64,000 bases of DNA from Pseudomonadota bacterium (GTDB lineage: Bacteria > Pseudomonadota > Gammaproteobacteria > Xanthomonadales > Rhodanobacteraceae): contig JAKAWV010000002.1 of the NCBI GenBank assembly GCA_021827205.1, positions 158,423-222,422 of the forward strand, written 5' to 3'. Each line of letters opens with the position of its first letter. Position 1 is the first letter of the stretch. Positions 38,298 through 47,967 of this stretch are shown piece after piece. A program made the position numbers and the translations under genes. Under the pieces are notes generated by a model. That model was not told the DNA's origin and ran no database searches. It saw only the letters and a program-made list of their open reading frames with translations.

Positions 38298-38858
38298 TCA
38301 GTACGTCACGCCGCCGCGCGCGGCGTAATCGGCCAGTACCGCGCAGGCCTGTTCGCGCCGCACGTCGCGCCGCACGGCAATGCCGCGGCGCTCAAGTTCG
38401 CCGATCCAGTCCGCGGGCAGCGGGCCCTCGTCGAAGTCGGTCAGGCGCATCACGTCCTCGCTGCGCGCGCCGATCAGTATTTCATCGATGCCGGCCCAGA
38501 TGCTGGCGCCGTAGCACTGGCAGCAGGGTTGCGCGCTGGTGGCGAGCACGATGCCCAGCGCGTCGGCATTGAGGCGGTAGCGCGCCAGGCGCGTTTGCGC
38601 GGTCATGAACGCCATCATCTCGGCGTGCGCCACCGAGCAGTTCATGGCCTCGACACAGTTGACGCCCACGCCCAGCAAACGCCCGTCGCGGGTGAACAGC
38701 GCCGCGCCGAATGGTCCGCCACTGCCATGCTCCACGTTGCGCCGCGCCAATTCGATGGCCAACATCATGCGCGCATCGCTGTCGGCGTAATGGCGTTGTT
38801 CCAGGCCGGATTGCAGCAGCCACGCCGGCAGGGTCAGATGCACTTGTCCGTAAAGCAT
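38298..38858 (-). CDS. Nucleoside deaminase (cytidine/guanine deaminase-like)
   Basis: The protein is about 186 residues. The zinc-dependent deaminase signature is CSVAHAEMMAF (His and catalytic Glu) with SAQPCCQCYGASIWAGID (PCxxC). A segment GGPFGAALFTRDGRLLGVGVN precedes it. This CMP/dCMP-type deaminase fold acts on free bases or nucleosides; the exact substrate is not evident. The ATG at 38858 was preferred over 38891, and neither has a clear ribosome binding site. It is 12 bases upstream of rlmM and probably co-transcribed. Confidence 0.85.
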   Translation of the reverse strand: MLYGQVHLTLPAWLLQSGLEQRHYADSDARMMLAIELARRNVEHGSGGPFGAALFTRDGRLLGVGVNCVEAMNCSVAHAEMMAFMTAQTRLARYRLNADALGIVLATSAQPCCQCYGASIWAGIDEILIGARSEDVMRLTDFDEGPLPADWIGELERRGIAVRRDVRREQACAVLADYAARGGVTY

Positions 38859-38859
38859 G

Positions 38860-39143
38860 TCAGTGCGGCCCGAATGCGCCGGCGGCTGCATTCACGGCTA
38901 CGCGGTGTCGCGCCGCGCAGCGGCAGGGCCGGATCGCCGGAAAGCCGCAGGCCGACATCACGCCTTCGCGTTTGCATTCGGCCCGCATCGCGGACGGATC
39001 GGTGGGGTTGTGCTTGTTCACGCAGGCCGGATAGTAGCCGCAGCAGTTGCCGATGTTCTCGAGCACGCAGTCGCTGTCCACGCGGCAGGCGTATGCGGGT
39101 TGTGGCGCGCTGGCGGCGTGACCAACCCATGAGATCTGAACAT
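38860..39143 (-). pseudogene. Cys-rich secreted-type protein, start out of frame
   Basis: On the minus strand one frame reads YACRVDSDCVLENIGNCCGY, then PACVNKH and ACGFPAIRPCRC, and stops at 38860. This dense Cys pattern looks like a true conserved domain. The best start signal, GGAGG five bases before an ATG at 39143 just after glnS, is in another frame, and no ATG/GTG/TTG gives a signal peptide in the Cys frame. I infer a frameshift near 39090-39140. A rare start codon or sequencing indel is possible. Confidence 0.5.
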
Positions 39144-39157
39144 GACAGCCTCCGGGT

Positions 39158-40897
39158 TCAGATCGCCGCGCGCTGCGCCCACGTATCGCGCAGCGTGACG
39201 ATGCGGTTGAACACCGGTCGTGGCGGAGCGTGGTCGCGCGGATCGGCGATGAAATAGCCGAGGCGTTCGAATTGGCAGCGGTCTGCGGGTGCCGCGCGGG
39301 CGGCGGCGGGTTCGACGTAGCCCCTGAGCACGCGCCGCGAATCGGGATTGAGGTGATCACGGTAGGTCTTGCCGTCGCTTTCGTCGTCCGGGTCGGGCAC
39401 ATCGAACAGGCGGTCGTACAAGCGTACCTCGGTGGCGATGGCATGCGCGGCGCTGACCCAGTGGAGGGTGCCCTTGACCTTGCGCTCGGCGCCAGCCATG
39501 CCGTGGCGGGTTTCGGCATCGAGCGTGCAGTGCAGCTCCATCACGCTGCCGTGCGCGTCCTTGATGACGTGCTGGCAACGCACGATGCCGACGCCGCGCA
39601 GGCGCACTTCACCGTCGGGCACCAGACGGTGAAAGCCCTTGACCGGCTGCTCCATGAAATCCTCGCGCTCGATCCACAGCTCGCGCGAAAACGGCACGGC
39701 GCGCGTGCCCTGGGCGTCGTCCTTGGGATGATTGGCGAACGCGAGCATCTCGGTGTGGTCGCCGGGCAGGTTAGTGATCACCAGTCGGAGCGGATCGAGT
39801 ACCGCCATGCGCCGCGGCGCGCTGGCGTCGAGATCTTCACGCACGCAGGCCTCGAGCACGCCGAGGTCGATCACGCTGTTCTGCTTGCTGATGCCGATGC
39901 GCTCCCAGAACGCGCGGATCGCCGCGGGGGTGTAGCCGCGTCGGCGCAGACCCGAGAGCGTGGGCATGCGCGGATCGTCCCAGCCATCCACCAGACCGTC
40001 CTGCACCAGCGCCAGCAGCTTGCGCTTGCTCATCACGGTGTAGCTGATGTTGCCGCGCGCGAACTCGATCTGCTGCGGCGTGCCGGGCGGCAGCCACAGG
40101 CCTCTCTCGCGCAGCGGCGCGGTCAGTGCGGCGTCGCGGGGCAGGTCGAGCTGCTGCAGGAACCAGTCGTAGAGCGGGCGGTGGTCCTCGAACTCCAGCG
40201 TGCATAGCGAGTGGGTGATGCCTTCGACTGCGTCCGACACGCAGTGCGCGTAGTCGTACATCGGGTAGATCGGCCAGGCATCCCCGGTGTTCTGGTGCGT
40301 CAGCTTGCGGATGCGGTAGATCGCCGGATCGCGCAGGTTGATGTTGCCGGCAGCCATGTCGATCCTGGCGCGCAGGGTGCGGCTGCCGTCGGCGAATTCG
40401 CCCGCGCGCATGCGCCGGAACAGGTCGAGGTTCTCCTCGATGCCGCGGTGGCGGAACGGCGACTCGCGTCCGGGTCGGGTCAGCGTGCCGCGGTATTCGC
40501 GTACCTGTTCGGCGCTGAGGTCGTCCACGTAGGCCAGGCCCATGCGGATCAGTTTCTCGGCACCCAGGTAGAACACCTCGAAGTAGTCCGAGGCGTGGCG
40601 CAGGGTGTCCCACTCGAAACCCAGCCAGCGCACGTCGTCCTGGATCGATTGCACGTATTCGGGGTCTTCCCTGGCCGGATTGGTGTCGTCGAAACGCAGG
40701 TGGCAGCGGCCGCCGTTTTCCGCGGCGATGCCGAAGTTCAGGCAGATGCTTTTGGCGTGGCCAAGGTGCAGATAACCATTGGGCTCGGGCGGAAAACGCG
40801 TGACCACCGCGCCGCCGTGTTTGCCTGCGGCACGATCGGCGGCCACGATTTGACGGATGAAATGCTGCGGCGGACTGGCGGGGAGGTCGTTGGCCAT
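39158..40897 (-). CDS. glnS: Glutaminyl-tRNA synthetase
   Basis: This 579-residue class I synthetase has TRFPPEPNGYLHLGHAKSI with the HIGH-type motif, CHLRFDDTNPARE, YPMYDYAHCVSDAVEGITHS, and VMSKRKLLALV as the KMSKS-equivalent. The C-terminal anticodon-binding beta-barrels are complete. The ATG at 40897 opens MANDLPASPPQHF; the frame continues upstream but without conserved sequence. A broken Cys-rich gene follows immediately. Confidence 0.97.
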   Translation of the reverse strand: MANDLPASPPQHFIRQIVAADRAAGKHGGAVVTRFPPEPNGYLHLGHAKSICLNFGIAAENGGRCHLRFDDTNPAREDPEYVQSIQDDVRWLGFEWDTLRHASDYFEVFYLGAEKLIRMGLAYVDDLSAEQVREYRGTLTRPGRESPFRHRGIEENLDLFRRMRAGEFADGSRTLRARIDMAAGNINLRDPAIYRIRKLTHQNTGDAWPIYPMYDYAHCVSDAVEGITHSLCTLEFEDHRPLYDWFLQQLDLPRDAALTAPLRERGLWLPPGTPQQIEFARGNISYTVMSKRKLLALVQDGLVDGWDDPRMPTLSGLRRRGYTPAAIRAFWERIGISKQNSVIDLGVLEACVREDLDASAPRRMAVLDPLRLVITNLPGDHTEMLAFANHPKDDAQGTRAVPFSRELWIEREDFMEQPVKGFHRLVPDGEVRLRGVGIVRCQHVIKDAHGSVMELHCTLDAETRHGMAGAERKVKGTLHWVSAAHAIATEVRLYDRLFDVPDPDDESDGKTYRDHLNPDSRRVLRGYVEPAAARAAPADRCQFERLGYFIADPRDHAPPRPVFNRIVTLRDTWAQRAAI

Positions 40898-40994
40898 GGT
40901 TGGCGGGATTGAGACAAAGAGCGCAAGTCTAGCCGAGCGGCCCGCTGCGCCGCTGTGCGCGCCGGCGTAGGCTATGCGCTCCAAGGGTCGTCCC

Positions 40995-41273
40995 ATGCAG
41001 ACTGTTTACAACGCTGATTCCATCGTCGATGCGCAGATCGCCAAGGATGCGCTGGAAGACGCCGGCATCCCGGCTTTCATCGCCGGCGCGGCGTTGATGG
41101 GTGGCATCGGGCAATTGCCGGCGCGCGGCTTCATCCGCATCATGGTGCCCGACATCGCGTCGCCCGAGGCGCGGCGCATCCTCGCCGAGGTGTTCCCCGA
41201 GCCCGCCGCCGATGCGCGTGTTGCCGGCCTTGATCCGGCCGCCTTCGGACCCACGGGCTTCAAGCCGGCCTGA
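40995..41273 (+). CDS. DUF2007 family small protein
   Basis: The protein is 92 residues. MQTVYNADSIVDAQIAKDALEDAGIPAFIAG with PARGFIRIMVPDIASPEARRIL matches the DUF2007 (putative signal-transducing) fold, a small ferredoxin-like alpha/beta domain of unknown role. It diverges from glnS. The ATG at 40995 was preferred over 40974 because MQTVYNA is the family's usual start. Confidence 0.85.
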   Translation: MQTVYNADSIVDAQIAKDALEDAGIPAFIAGAALMGGIGQLPARGFIRIMVPDIASPEARRILAEVFPEPAADARVAGLDPAAFGPTGFKPA

Positions 41274-41392
41274 TCCGCGCGCTGCGCGATGCTCGCGAAC
41301 TGAAGCGCGCCCAACCGTCGCGGCAATCCTGCTTGTTCTTCGACGCGCGCGCGCCTAGCATGAACGCCTTGATTAATACTCTGAGAGAGAAT

Positions 41393-42370
41393 ATGTCTAC
41401 CGCCGCCGCTGAACTGCGCAGCCAGCGCTTCGTCGCCGCCGTGCCCGACCTGGAGCGCATCGAAGCGATGCCGCTGCTGGCCGAGATCGATGCGCTCAAG
41501 CGCGCGCGCAATGCGGTGGTACTGGCGCACAACTATCAGGCTCCGGCGATCTATCACGGCGTGGCCGATTTCACCGGCGATTCGCTGGCGTTGGCGCAGC
41601 AGGCGGCGCGCAGCGAGGCCGATGTGATCGTGGTCGCCGGCGTGCAGTTCATGGCCGAGACCGCGAAGCTGCTCAACCCGACGCGCCTGGTGCTGATTTC
41701 ATCACTCGCGGCTGGCTGCTCGCTGGCCGAGTCGATCAGCGCCGCGGATGTGCGCGCGCTGCGCCGCCGGCATCCGGGCGTGCCGGTGGTGAGTTACGTC
41801 AACACCTCGGCGGCGGTAAAGGCCGAAAGCGACATCTGCTGCACCTCGGCCAACGCGCTGCGCATCGTCGAGAGTCTGGGCGTGCCCAAGGTGATCTTTC
41901 TGCCCGATCGCTATCTCGGTCACCACGTGCAGCAGCAGACCGGCATCGAGCTGGTGCTGTGGGAGGGCGCCTGCGAAGTGCACGAGCGCTTCACCGGCGC
42001 GCAGTTGCGCGGGCTGCGCCGCGACCATCCGGGGCTGCAAATCGTGGCGCATCCCGAGTGCCCGCCCGAGGTGCTGGCCGAGGCTGATTTCGTCGGCTCC
42101 ACGCAGGGCATGGTCGATCATCTGGCGCGCAGCAAGCCGGCGCAGGTCGTGTTGATCACCGAGTGCTCGATGAGCGACAACGTCGCCGGGGAGTTTCCCG
42201 AGATCCGTTTCGTGCGCCCCTGCAACCTGTGCCCGCACATGCGCCAGATCACCCTCGCCGGCATCCGCGATGCGCTGCGCGATCTGCGCCATGAAGTGAC
42301 GTTGCCGGCGGAAATCATCGCCCCGGCGCGGCGCGCGCTGGAGCGCATGCTGGCCGTGGGGCGCGCCTGA
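41393..42370 (+). CDS. nadA: Quinolinate synthase
   Basis: This 325-residue [4Fe-4S] enzyme condenses iminoaspartate with dihydroxyacetone phosphate in de novo NAD synthesis. NAVVLAHNYQAPAIYHGVADFTGDSL and the cluster cysteines (SSLAAGCSLAES, HPECPPEV, CNLCPHMRQ) are present. GAGAGA lies just before the ATG at 41393; an ATG at 41360 is an alternative. The TGA abuts the nadB ATG, so the two genes form one unit. Confidence 0.96.
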   Translation: MSTAAAELRSQRFVAAVPDLERIEAMPLLAEIDALKRARNAVVLAHNYQAPAIYHGVADFTGDSLALAQQAARSEADVIVVAGVQFMAETAKLLNPTRLVLISSLAAGCSLAESISAADVRALRRRHPGVPVVSYVNTSAAVKAESDICCTSANALRIVESLGVPKVIFLPDRYLGHHVQQQTGIELVLWEGACEVHERFTGAQLRGLRRDHPGLQIVAHPECPPEVLAEADFVGSTQGMVDHLARSKPAQVVLITECSMSDNVAGEFPEIRFVRPCNLCPHMRQITLAGIRDALRDLRHEVTLPAEIIAPARRALERMLAVGRA

Positions 42371-43870
42371 ATGAGCACGCAGCCAGCCTTCATTGCCGGC
42401 CCGCCCAGCGAAGTTCTGGTGATTGGCGCCGGCGCGGCGGGCTTGTCCACGGCGCTGGCCGCGGCGCCGCGCGCGGTGCGCGTGCTCAGCCTGGCCGAGC
42501 CGGCGCGCGATGGCGCCAGTACCTGGGCGCAGGGTGGCATCGCCGCGGCCCTGGGCGCGCAGGACAGTCCGGCGCTGCACGCGGCCGACACGCTGGCGGC
42601 CGGACAACACCTCAATCAGCCGGATGCGGTCGCGCGCCTCACCGCGGCGGCGGCGGGCGTGATCGACTGGCTGCAAACGCTCGGCGCGCATTTCGATCGC
42701 CGCGACGATGTGCTGCTGCTGGGGCGCGAGGCCGCGCACGGTCAGGCGCGCATCGTGCACGCGCACGGTGATGCCACCGGCGCCGAGGTGATGCGCGCGT
42801 TGGGTGCGGCCAGTCGCGCGGCGCGTCATATCGAACTGCTGGCCGCGCGGCGCGCCATCGCGCTGGCGCAGGACGCGTCCGCTCGCGTGGTCGGTGCATG
42901 GGCATGGAATGGTCACGCGCTGGAGCTGTGGCCGGCGCGCGCCGTGGTACTGGCCAGCGGCGGTTATGCCGCGTTGTATCGCTCTACCACCAATCCGGCG
43001 GCCTCCGATGGCAGTGGCATGGCGCTGGCACTGGCAGCCGGTGCGCGGCTCACCGATCTGGAGTTCGTGCAGTTTCATCCCACCGCTTTGGCGCCTGCGG
43101 ACGCCGCGCGCAACGGGCAACTGCCGCTGCTGACCGAAGCCTTGCGCGGCGCCGGCGCGACGCTGATCGACCGGCACGGACAGCGCTTCATGCTCGCCGA
43201 ACACGCGCTGGCCGAACTGGCGCCGCGCGATGTGGTGGCGCGCGCCATCGCCGCGCGTCGGCTGGCCGGCAGCGCGGTGTTCCTGGATGCGCGCGCGGCG
43301 ATCGGCGCCGAGTTTCCGCAGCGTTTTCCGACCGTATTCGCTGCCTGCATGCAGGCCGGTATCGACCCGCGCGCGCAGCCCATGCCGGTGACGCCCGCGG
43401 CGCATTACTGCATGGGTGGCGTGTTCACCGATGACCGCGCGCGCAGCACGCTCGATGGTCTGTACGCCGTGGGTGAGGCCGCCGCCAGCGGCGTTCACGG
43501 TGCCAATCGCCTGGCCAGCAATTCGCTGCTGGAAGGCCTGGCCTTTGGCCGCGATCTGGGACTGACGCTGGTGGCGGACTTGCCGCGCGGTGGCGAGACG
43601 CCGCAGCCGTGCCCGCGACGCCATCAACCGCTGGCGGCGGATGTGCGCGCCGAGCTGGCCGCGCTGCTGTGGGCGCAGGCCGGGCTGGTGCGCTGCGAAC
43701 AGGGCCTGGCGCTGGCCGCCGCGCAAATCGAGCGGTGGCTGGATCAGCAAGCTGCGGACAGCAGCGGCGCCGACCTGCTGCGCTTTGCCGCAGCCGCCGT
43801 TGCCGCCATGCGCGCGCGTCGCGACAGCATCGGCGCGCATTGGCGCAGCGACGCGCAGCAGGCGGCCTGA
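42371..43870 (+). CDS. nadB: L-aspartate oxidase
   Basis: This 499-residue FAD enzyme produces iminoaspartate for NadA. It has VLVIGAGAAGLSTALAA (FAD dinucleotide fold), ASTWAQGGIAAALG, LEFVQFHPTAL and HYCMGGVFTDDRARSTLDGLYAVGEAAASGVHGANRLASNSLLE, all family motifs. It starts directly after the nadA stop. nadC is not in the window. Confidence 0.96.
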   Translation: MSTQPAFIAGPPSEVLVIGAGAAGLSTALAAAPRAVRVLSLAEPARDGASTWAQGGIAAALGAQDSPALHAADTLAAGQHLNQPDAVARLTAAAAGVIDWLQTLGAHFDRRDDVLLLGREAAHGQARIVHAHGDATGAEVMRALGAASRAARHIELLAARRAIALAQDASARVVGAWAWNGHALELWPARAVVLASGGYAALYRSTTNPAASDGSGMALALAAGARLTDLEFVQFHPTALAPADAARNGQLPLLTEALRGAGATLIDRHGQRFMLAEHALAELAPRDVVARAIAARRLAGSAVFLDARAAIGAEFPQRFPTVFAACMQAGIDPRAQPMPVTPAAHYCMGGVFTDDRARSTLDGLYAVGEAAASGVHGANRLASNSLLEGLAFGRDLGLTLVADLPRGGETPQPCPRRHQPLAADVRAELAALLWAQAGLVRCEQGLALAAAQIERWLDQQAADSSGADLLRFAAAAVAAMRARRDSIGAHWRSDAQQAA

Positions 43871-43920
43871 GCCGCGCGCATCGCGCTACGCTTGTGCTCC
43901 CCCCATCCGCGAGACCTGCC

Positions 43921-44556
43921 ATGAGCGAGCTGCCCGTACTGGTGATCGGCGACAAGACCTATTCCTCGTGGTCGCTGCGACCGTGGCTGTTGCTGCGCCA
44001 GGCCGGCATCGCGTTCGAGGAGCGATTGCTGTGGCTGCATCGCCCCGAATTTCGCAACGAGGTCGCGCGCTACTCGCCCAGTGGCCGCGTGCCGGCGCTG
44101 TTGCACGATGGCGCGCTGATCTGGGAGTCGCTGGCGATCCTTGAATACATCAATGAGACCTGGCTGCAGGGTCGCGGCTGGCCGGCCGAGCGCAAGGCCC
44201 GCGCACAGGCGCGTGCGATCGCCTGCGAGATGCACAGCGGATTCGCCGCGCTGCGTCGTGATCTGTCGCTGAATCTGCGCCGGCACGCCGCCGCGCTGCA
44301 GCCCGGCCACGATGCCGCGCAGGACATCCAGCGCGTGCTGACGCTGTGGCAGGACACGCGCGCACGCTTCGGCAGCGGTGGCCCGTTTCTGTTCGGAGCT
44401 TTCGGTTGCGCTGACGCCATGTACGCGCCGGTGGCGCTGCGTTTCCTGGTGTACGGCATCGCGCTGCCACCCGTCGCGCAGGCGTATGTCGATGCCATTC
44501 TCGCGTTGCCGGCCATCGCCGAGTGGCGCGCGGCGGCGGCGCTGGAAAGCGATTGA
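43921..44556 (+). CDS. Glutathione S-transferase family protein
   Basis: The protein is 211 residues. LVIGDKTYSSWSLRPWLLLRQAGIAFEE is the thioredoxin-like N-domain with the catalytic Ser, and SPSGRVPALLHDGALIWESLAILEYI is the glutathione-binding segment with cis-Pro. The helical C-domain contains FLFGAFGCADAMYAPV. The subgroup resembles the YfcF/YfcG-like GSTs often annotated near detoxification genes. The physiological substrate is unknown. Confidence 0.9.
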   Translation: MSELPVLVIGDKTYSSWSLRPWLLLRQAGIAFEERLLWLHRPEFRNEVARYSPSGRVPALLHDGALIWESLAILEYINETWLQGRGWPAERKARAQARAIACEMHSGFAALRRDLSLNLRRHAAALQPGHDAAQDIQRVLTLWQDTRARFGSGGPFLFGAFGCADAMYAPVALRFLVYGIALPPVAQAYVDAILALPAIAEWRAAAALESD

Positions 44557-44625
44557 ACCCCCTCACCTCACGCTGACGTGGCACGTGCAGACTGATGCCT
44601 GACCGTGCGATTGCTGGAGGATGTC

Positions 44626-45285
44626 ATGCTCGGAATCGGTGCCTGGAAGCAACGCTTGCCCAGTCCGGAGCAGGCTCTGCCTGGCCGCGCGCAAGCGCTG
44701 CCGCTGGCTGATCGTCACGCGGTCCTCGGCCATGCCCTTACCGCGCTGCCGCCGGGAATGCGCGAGGTGATATTCGCGCTGGGCTGCTTCTGGGGTGCCG
44801 AGCGCGCTTTCTGGTCACTGCCCGGCGTATACACCACGGCGGCCGGCTACAGCGGCGGCCATACGCCGCACCCGACCTATCGCGAGGTGTGCAGCGGACA
44901 AACCGCCCACGCCGAAGCCGTGCGCGTGGTCTACGAACCCGGTGTGATCAGCATCGAGATGTTGCTCAAGGTGTTTTGGGAGTGCCACGACCCCACCCAG
45001 GGCATGCGGCAGGGCAACGACACCGGCACGCAGTACCGTTCGGCGATCTACGCCTGTGATGTGCAGCAACTGGCCGTGGCCACGGCTTCGCGCATTGTCT
45101 ATCAGCGTGCCTTGAGCGCGGCGGGGCAGGGCATGATCAGCACCGAGGTCGCCATGGCCGGCGCGTTCTACTACGCCGAAGACGAGCACCAGCAATATCT
45201 GGCCAAGCATCCGGATGGCTACTGCGGACTGGCGGGTACGGGAGTGGCCTGCCCACTGGGGCTGGGCGTGGTGGCGACCGGCTGA
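44626..45285 (+). CDS. msrA: Peptide methionine (S)-S-oxide reductase
   Basis: The protein is 219 residues. [20 protein letters not shown] carries the catalytic Cys in [31 protein letters not shown] and [15 protein letters not shown] follow, the latter near the resolving Cys region. It repairs oxidised methionine. GGAGG before the ATG at 44626 fixes the start; a GTG at 44605 is less likely. There is no signal peptide, so it is cytosolic. Confidence 0.96.
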   Translation: MLGIGAWKQRLPSPEQALPGRAQALPLADRHAVLGHALTALPPGMREVIFALGCFWGAERAFWSLPGVYTTAAGYSGGHTPHPTYREVCSGQTAHAEAVRVVYEPGVISIEMLLKVFWECHDPTQGMRQGNDTGTQYRSAIYACDVQQLAVATASRIVYQRALSAAGQGMISTEVAMAGAFYYAEDEHQQYLAKHPDGYCGLAGTGVACPLGLGVVATG

Positions 45286-45364
45286 TTCCGCGCCTCCAGC
45301 AAGGCTGCGCCTTGTGCGACCCGCGCGCACCGCTCGTGCACACGTCGTGGTGTGGCGTGCGCAG

Positions 45365-45946
45365 TCAGTCGAAATCAGCGACAAGCGCGACCTGCTGCGC
45401 GGCATCAAGTTGTGTCTCGATGCGGTGCGCCGGCAGCGTCGCGCGCAGCGTCACCGCGGCGCCGGCACGCCACGCCGCGATCATCGCCGGGGTCAGCTCG
45501 AAGCGCAGGAAATGCACGGCGGCGGTCTTGCTGTCGTTGCTGCGCGGAAGGTCTTCGTCGGCGATGGCCTGCACGGGCGCGTGGCCGCTGACAAGCAGCT
45601 GGACGTGATGCTCGATGTCGCGCAGGCGCTCCAGTGCGCGGCGACGCTCGTCGATATCGGGGTATTCGATCAGCAACGTGGCCTTGAGGTTGTGCCCGTC
45701 TGGGATCAGCGGGTTGTAGGTGGCGAGTTCCTCGGCGATGGCCTCGGGCTCGAAGATGCGCTCGATGCGCAGCATTTCCTGCACCTGGTATTGCACGGTC
45801 ACGCGGTCCTCGAACAGCAACGTGAGGTGCGCGCCAAGGTGCACACTGCGCGCACGTTTGTGTGTCATGGCGCGGGCGCGGAATTCACCGCGCTCGCGCG
45901 CGTAGCGTTCCAGGCCGAGCAGATCGTCGTGGGTCAGTGCATGCAT
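45365..45946 (-). CDS. DUF3501 family protein
   Basis: This 193-residue acidic protein has MTHKRARSVHLGAHLTLLFEDRVTVQYQVQEMLRIERIF and YNPLIPDGHNLKATLLIEYPD, the DUF3501 signatures. It is the last gene of a conserved rubrerythrin, Fe-S protein, DUF3501 operon, ten bases after the Fe-S gene. Function is unknown; a role in peroxide or oxygen tolerance is inferred only from its partners. Confidence 0.88.
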   Translation of the reverse strand: MHALTHDDLLGLERYARERGEFRARAMTHKRARSVHLGAHLTLLFEDRVTVQYQVQEMLRIERIFEPEAIAEELATYNPLIPDGHNLKATLLIEYPDIDERRRALERLRDIEHHVQLLVSGHAPVQAIADEDLPRSNDSKTAAVHFLRFELTPAMIAAWRAGAAVTLRATLPAHRIETQLDAAQQVALVADFD

Positions 45947-45956
45947 CGTGGCGCCC

Positions 45957-47282
45957 TCAAATGCCGTAGGCCTGGCGCAACAGGCTGACAGGATGTTCGG
46001 CGTGGAGCGAGCCGTCGAGGCCGTGGGCGATATGCGCGCCGGCCATCGGGCAGTCGCTGCAGAAGTGCTGCGGCGCGACCTGCTCGACGCGCGTCTGCAC
46101 CGGCCTGGCGATCTTGCGCGCGATCGGATAAGTGGCAGTCTTGACGCCGTAGGTGCCGTCGTGGCCCGAGCAGCGCTCGATGGTGGTGATCGTGGTGCCC
46201 GGCACCAGCGCCAGCACCTCGCGCGTCTTCGGGCCGATGTTCTGCACGCGTTGGTGGCAGGCGACCTGCCAGGCGATCGTGCCCAGCGTGTTCTTGAAAT
46301 CGGTTTTCAGCAGGCCGGCCTGCCGGCGTTGCATCAGGTACTCGAACGGATCGAAGAAGCGCTGCTTCACCAGCAGCACGTCGGCGTCTGCGGGAAACAT
46401 CAGCGGCAGTTCCTGCTTGAACATCAGCACGCAGGACGGAATCGGCGCCAGCAAATCGAATCCCGCGCGCGCCAGTGCAGCCAGCACCGGGATATTCCTT
46501 TCCTTGTAGGCGCGCACGCTGTCGAGATCGCCCAGCTCCAGCTTGGGCATGCCGCAGCAGACTTCCTGCATGACCATGCGCGTGGGGATGCCATTGTGGA
46601 TCAGCACCGCATGCAGGTCCTCGACCACTTGCGGCAGGCTCACATCGCAATAGCAGGTGGCGAAGATGGCGACCTTGCCGTGGGTGCGACCCGCGGGTGT
46701 GGCCTTACCCTCGGCCTTCGCGTGCCTGAGGCGCTTGCGCGCGGTGCGGCTGTGGTACGCGGGCACCACGGCATCGGGATGCACGCCGAGCGTCTTGTCC
46801 AGCAACTTGCGCCCCACGCCGCTGGCGTTGACCGCGTTGACCACCACGGCCACCGCCGGGATCGAGGCCATGCGTCCGACCGTGGTGGTGCTGGACAGTA
46901 TCTTTGCCTTGCGCGGCACGCCGTGTCTTTTGAAGTGCACCGCCTTGGTACGCAGCATCAGGTGCGGAAAATCCACATTCCACTGATGTGGCGGCACATA
47001 AGGGCATTTGGTCTGGTAGCACAGGTCGCAGAGATAACAGTGCTCGACGACCTTGGCGTAGTCGGTCTTGGCCACGCCGTCGATTTCCAGCGTGCTGGAG
47101 TTGTCGATCAGATCGAACAGCGTCGGAAACGCGTTGCACAGGCTGACGCAGCGGCGGCAGCCGTGGCAGATATTGAACACGCGTTCGAGCTCGGCATCGA
47201 GCTGTGTTTCGTCCCAGAAATCGGCCTCGGTCCAGGCCAGCGGATGGCGCGTGGGCGCCTCGAGATTGCCTTCACGCGCCAT
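45957..47282 (-). CDS. Heterodisulfide-reductase-type (Fe-S)-binding protein
   Basis: The protein is 441 residues. Two [4Fe-4S] ferredoxin motifs lie at about 38-110 ([15 protein letters not shown] and [14 protein letters not shown]). Two CCG-like cysteine domains follow ([13 protein letters not shown] and [10 protein letters not shown]), as in GlpC/HdrB proteins. It probably passes electrons to rubrerythrin. AGGAG six bases before the ATG at 47282 sets the start. The gene lies between rubrerythrin and DUF3501, a widely conserved trio. Confidence 0.88.
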   Translation of the reverse strand: MAREGNLEAPTRHPLAWTEADFWDETQLDAELERVFNICHGCRRCVSLCNAFPTLFDLIDNSSTLEIDGVAKTDYAKVVEHCYLCDLCYQTKCPYVPPHQWNVDFPHLMLRTKAVHFKRHGVPRKAKILSSTTTVGRMASIPAVAVVVNAVNASGVGRKLLDKTLGVHPDAVVPAYHSRTARKRLRHAKAEGKATPAGRTHGKVAIFATCYCDVSLPQVVEDLHAVLIHNGIPTRMVMQEVCCGMPKLELGDLDSVRAYKERNIPVLAALARAGFDLLAPIPSCVLMFKQELPLMFPADADVLLVKQRFFDPFEYLMQRRQAGLLKTDFKNTLGTIAWQVACHQRVQNIGPKTREVLALVPGTTITTIERCSGHDGTYGVKTATYPIARKIARPVQTRVEQVAPQHFCSDCPMAGAHIAHGLDGSLHAEHPVSLLRQAYGI

Positions 47283-47382
47283 GCCGCGCTCCTTGTAGTT
47301 TGTAAGCACAGGGATGGGGCGCCGGCCTGACAGCGGCGCCGTGGCATCGCCGCCGCAGCGCGGATTGCGCCCTGCGCCGGGT

Positions 47383-47802
47383 TCAGCCCAGATCGTTCAA
47401 GGCTTTCTGGAAGCGGTTGGCGTGCGAGCGCTCGGCCTTGGCCAGGGTCTCGAACCAGTCGGCCACTTCGTCGAAGCCTTCCTGGCGCGCGGTCTTGGCC
47501 ATGCCCGGGTACATGTCGGTGTACTCGTGGGTCTCGCCGGCGATGGCGCTCTTGAGGTTGGCGTGGGTTTCGCCGAACGGCAGACCGGTGGCCGGATCGC
47601 CGCATTGCTCGAGGTATTCGAGATGGCCGTGCGCGTGGCCGGTTTCGCCTTCGGCGGTGGAGCGGAACACCGCGGAGACATCGTTGAAGCCTTCCACATC
47701 GGCCTTGGCCGCAAAGTACAGATAGCGACGATTGGCCTGCGACTCGCCGGCGAAGGCGTATTTCAGGTTTTCTTCGGTCTTGCTGCCTTTCAGGGTGCTC
47801 AT
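47383..47802 (-). CDS. Rubrerythrin
   Basis: The 139-residue non-haem di-iron protein shows [67 protein letters not shown] and [17 protein letters not shown], giving the four ExxH/E iron ligands. It lacks the usual C-terminal rubredoxin domain, so electrons must come from a partner, probably the Fe-S protein encoded next. AGGAG precedes the ATG. It reduces peroxide and is encoded 0.7 kb from oxyR. Confidence 0.93.
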   Translation of the reverse strand: MSTLKGSKTEENLKYAFAGESQANRRYLYFAAKADVEGFNDVSAVFRSTAEGETGHAHGHLEYLEQCGDPATGLPFGETHANLKSAIAGETHEYTDMYPGMAKTARQEGFDEVADWFETLAKAERSHANRFQKALNDLG

Positions 47803-47967
47803 GCTCGACTCCTGGCGGTGACTGGGGTGGCGAAGTGTGATCGCCATTGTCAATCTAAGTCGCAAGTAGCTCCAAATGAAATCGAATGAATCGATGGCAA
47901 CGATACCGGCACGCTATGGAACATCCTGACGCGCGCAGGCGAAGCCCGCGAGCGATTCGCGACTTGA

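Noticed and set aside
47803..47967. OxyR box upstream of the rubrerythrin gene
   Set aside because: The ATCGATTCATTCGAT-like symmetry does not match the four-part ATAG-type OxyR consensus well enough to call.
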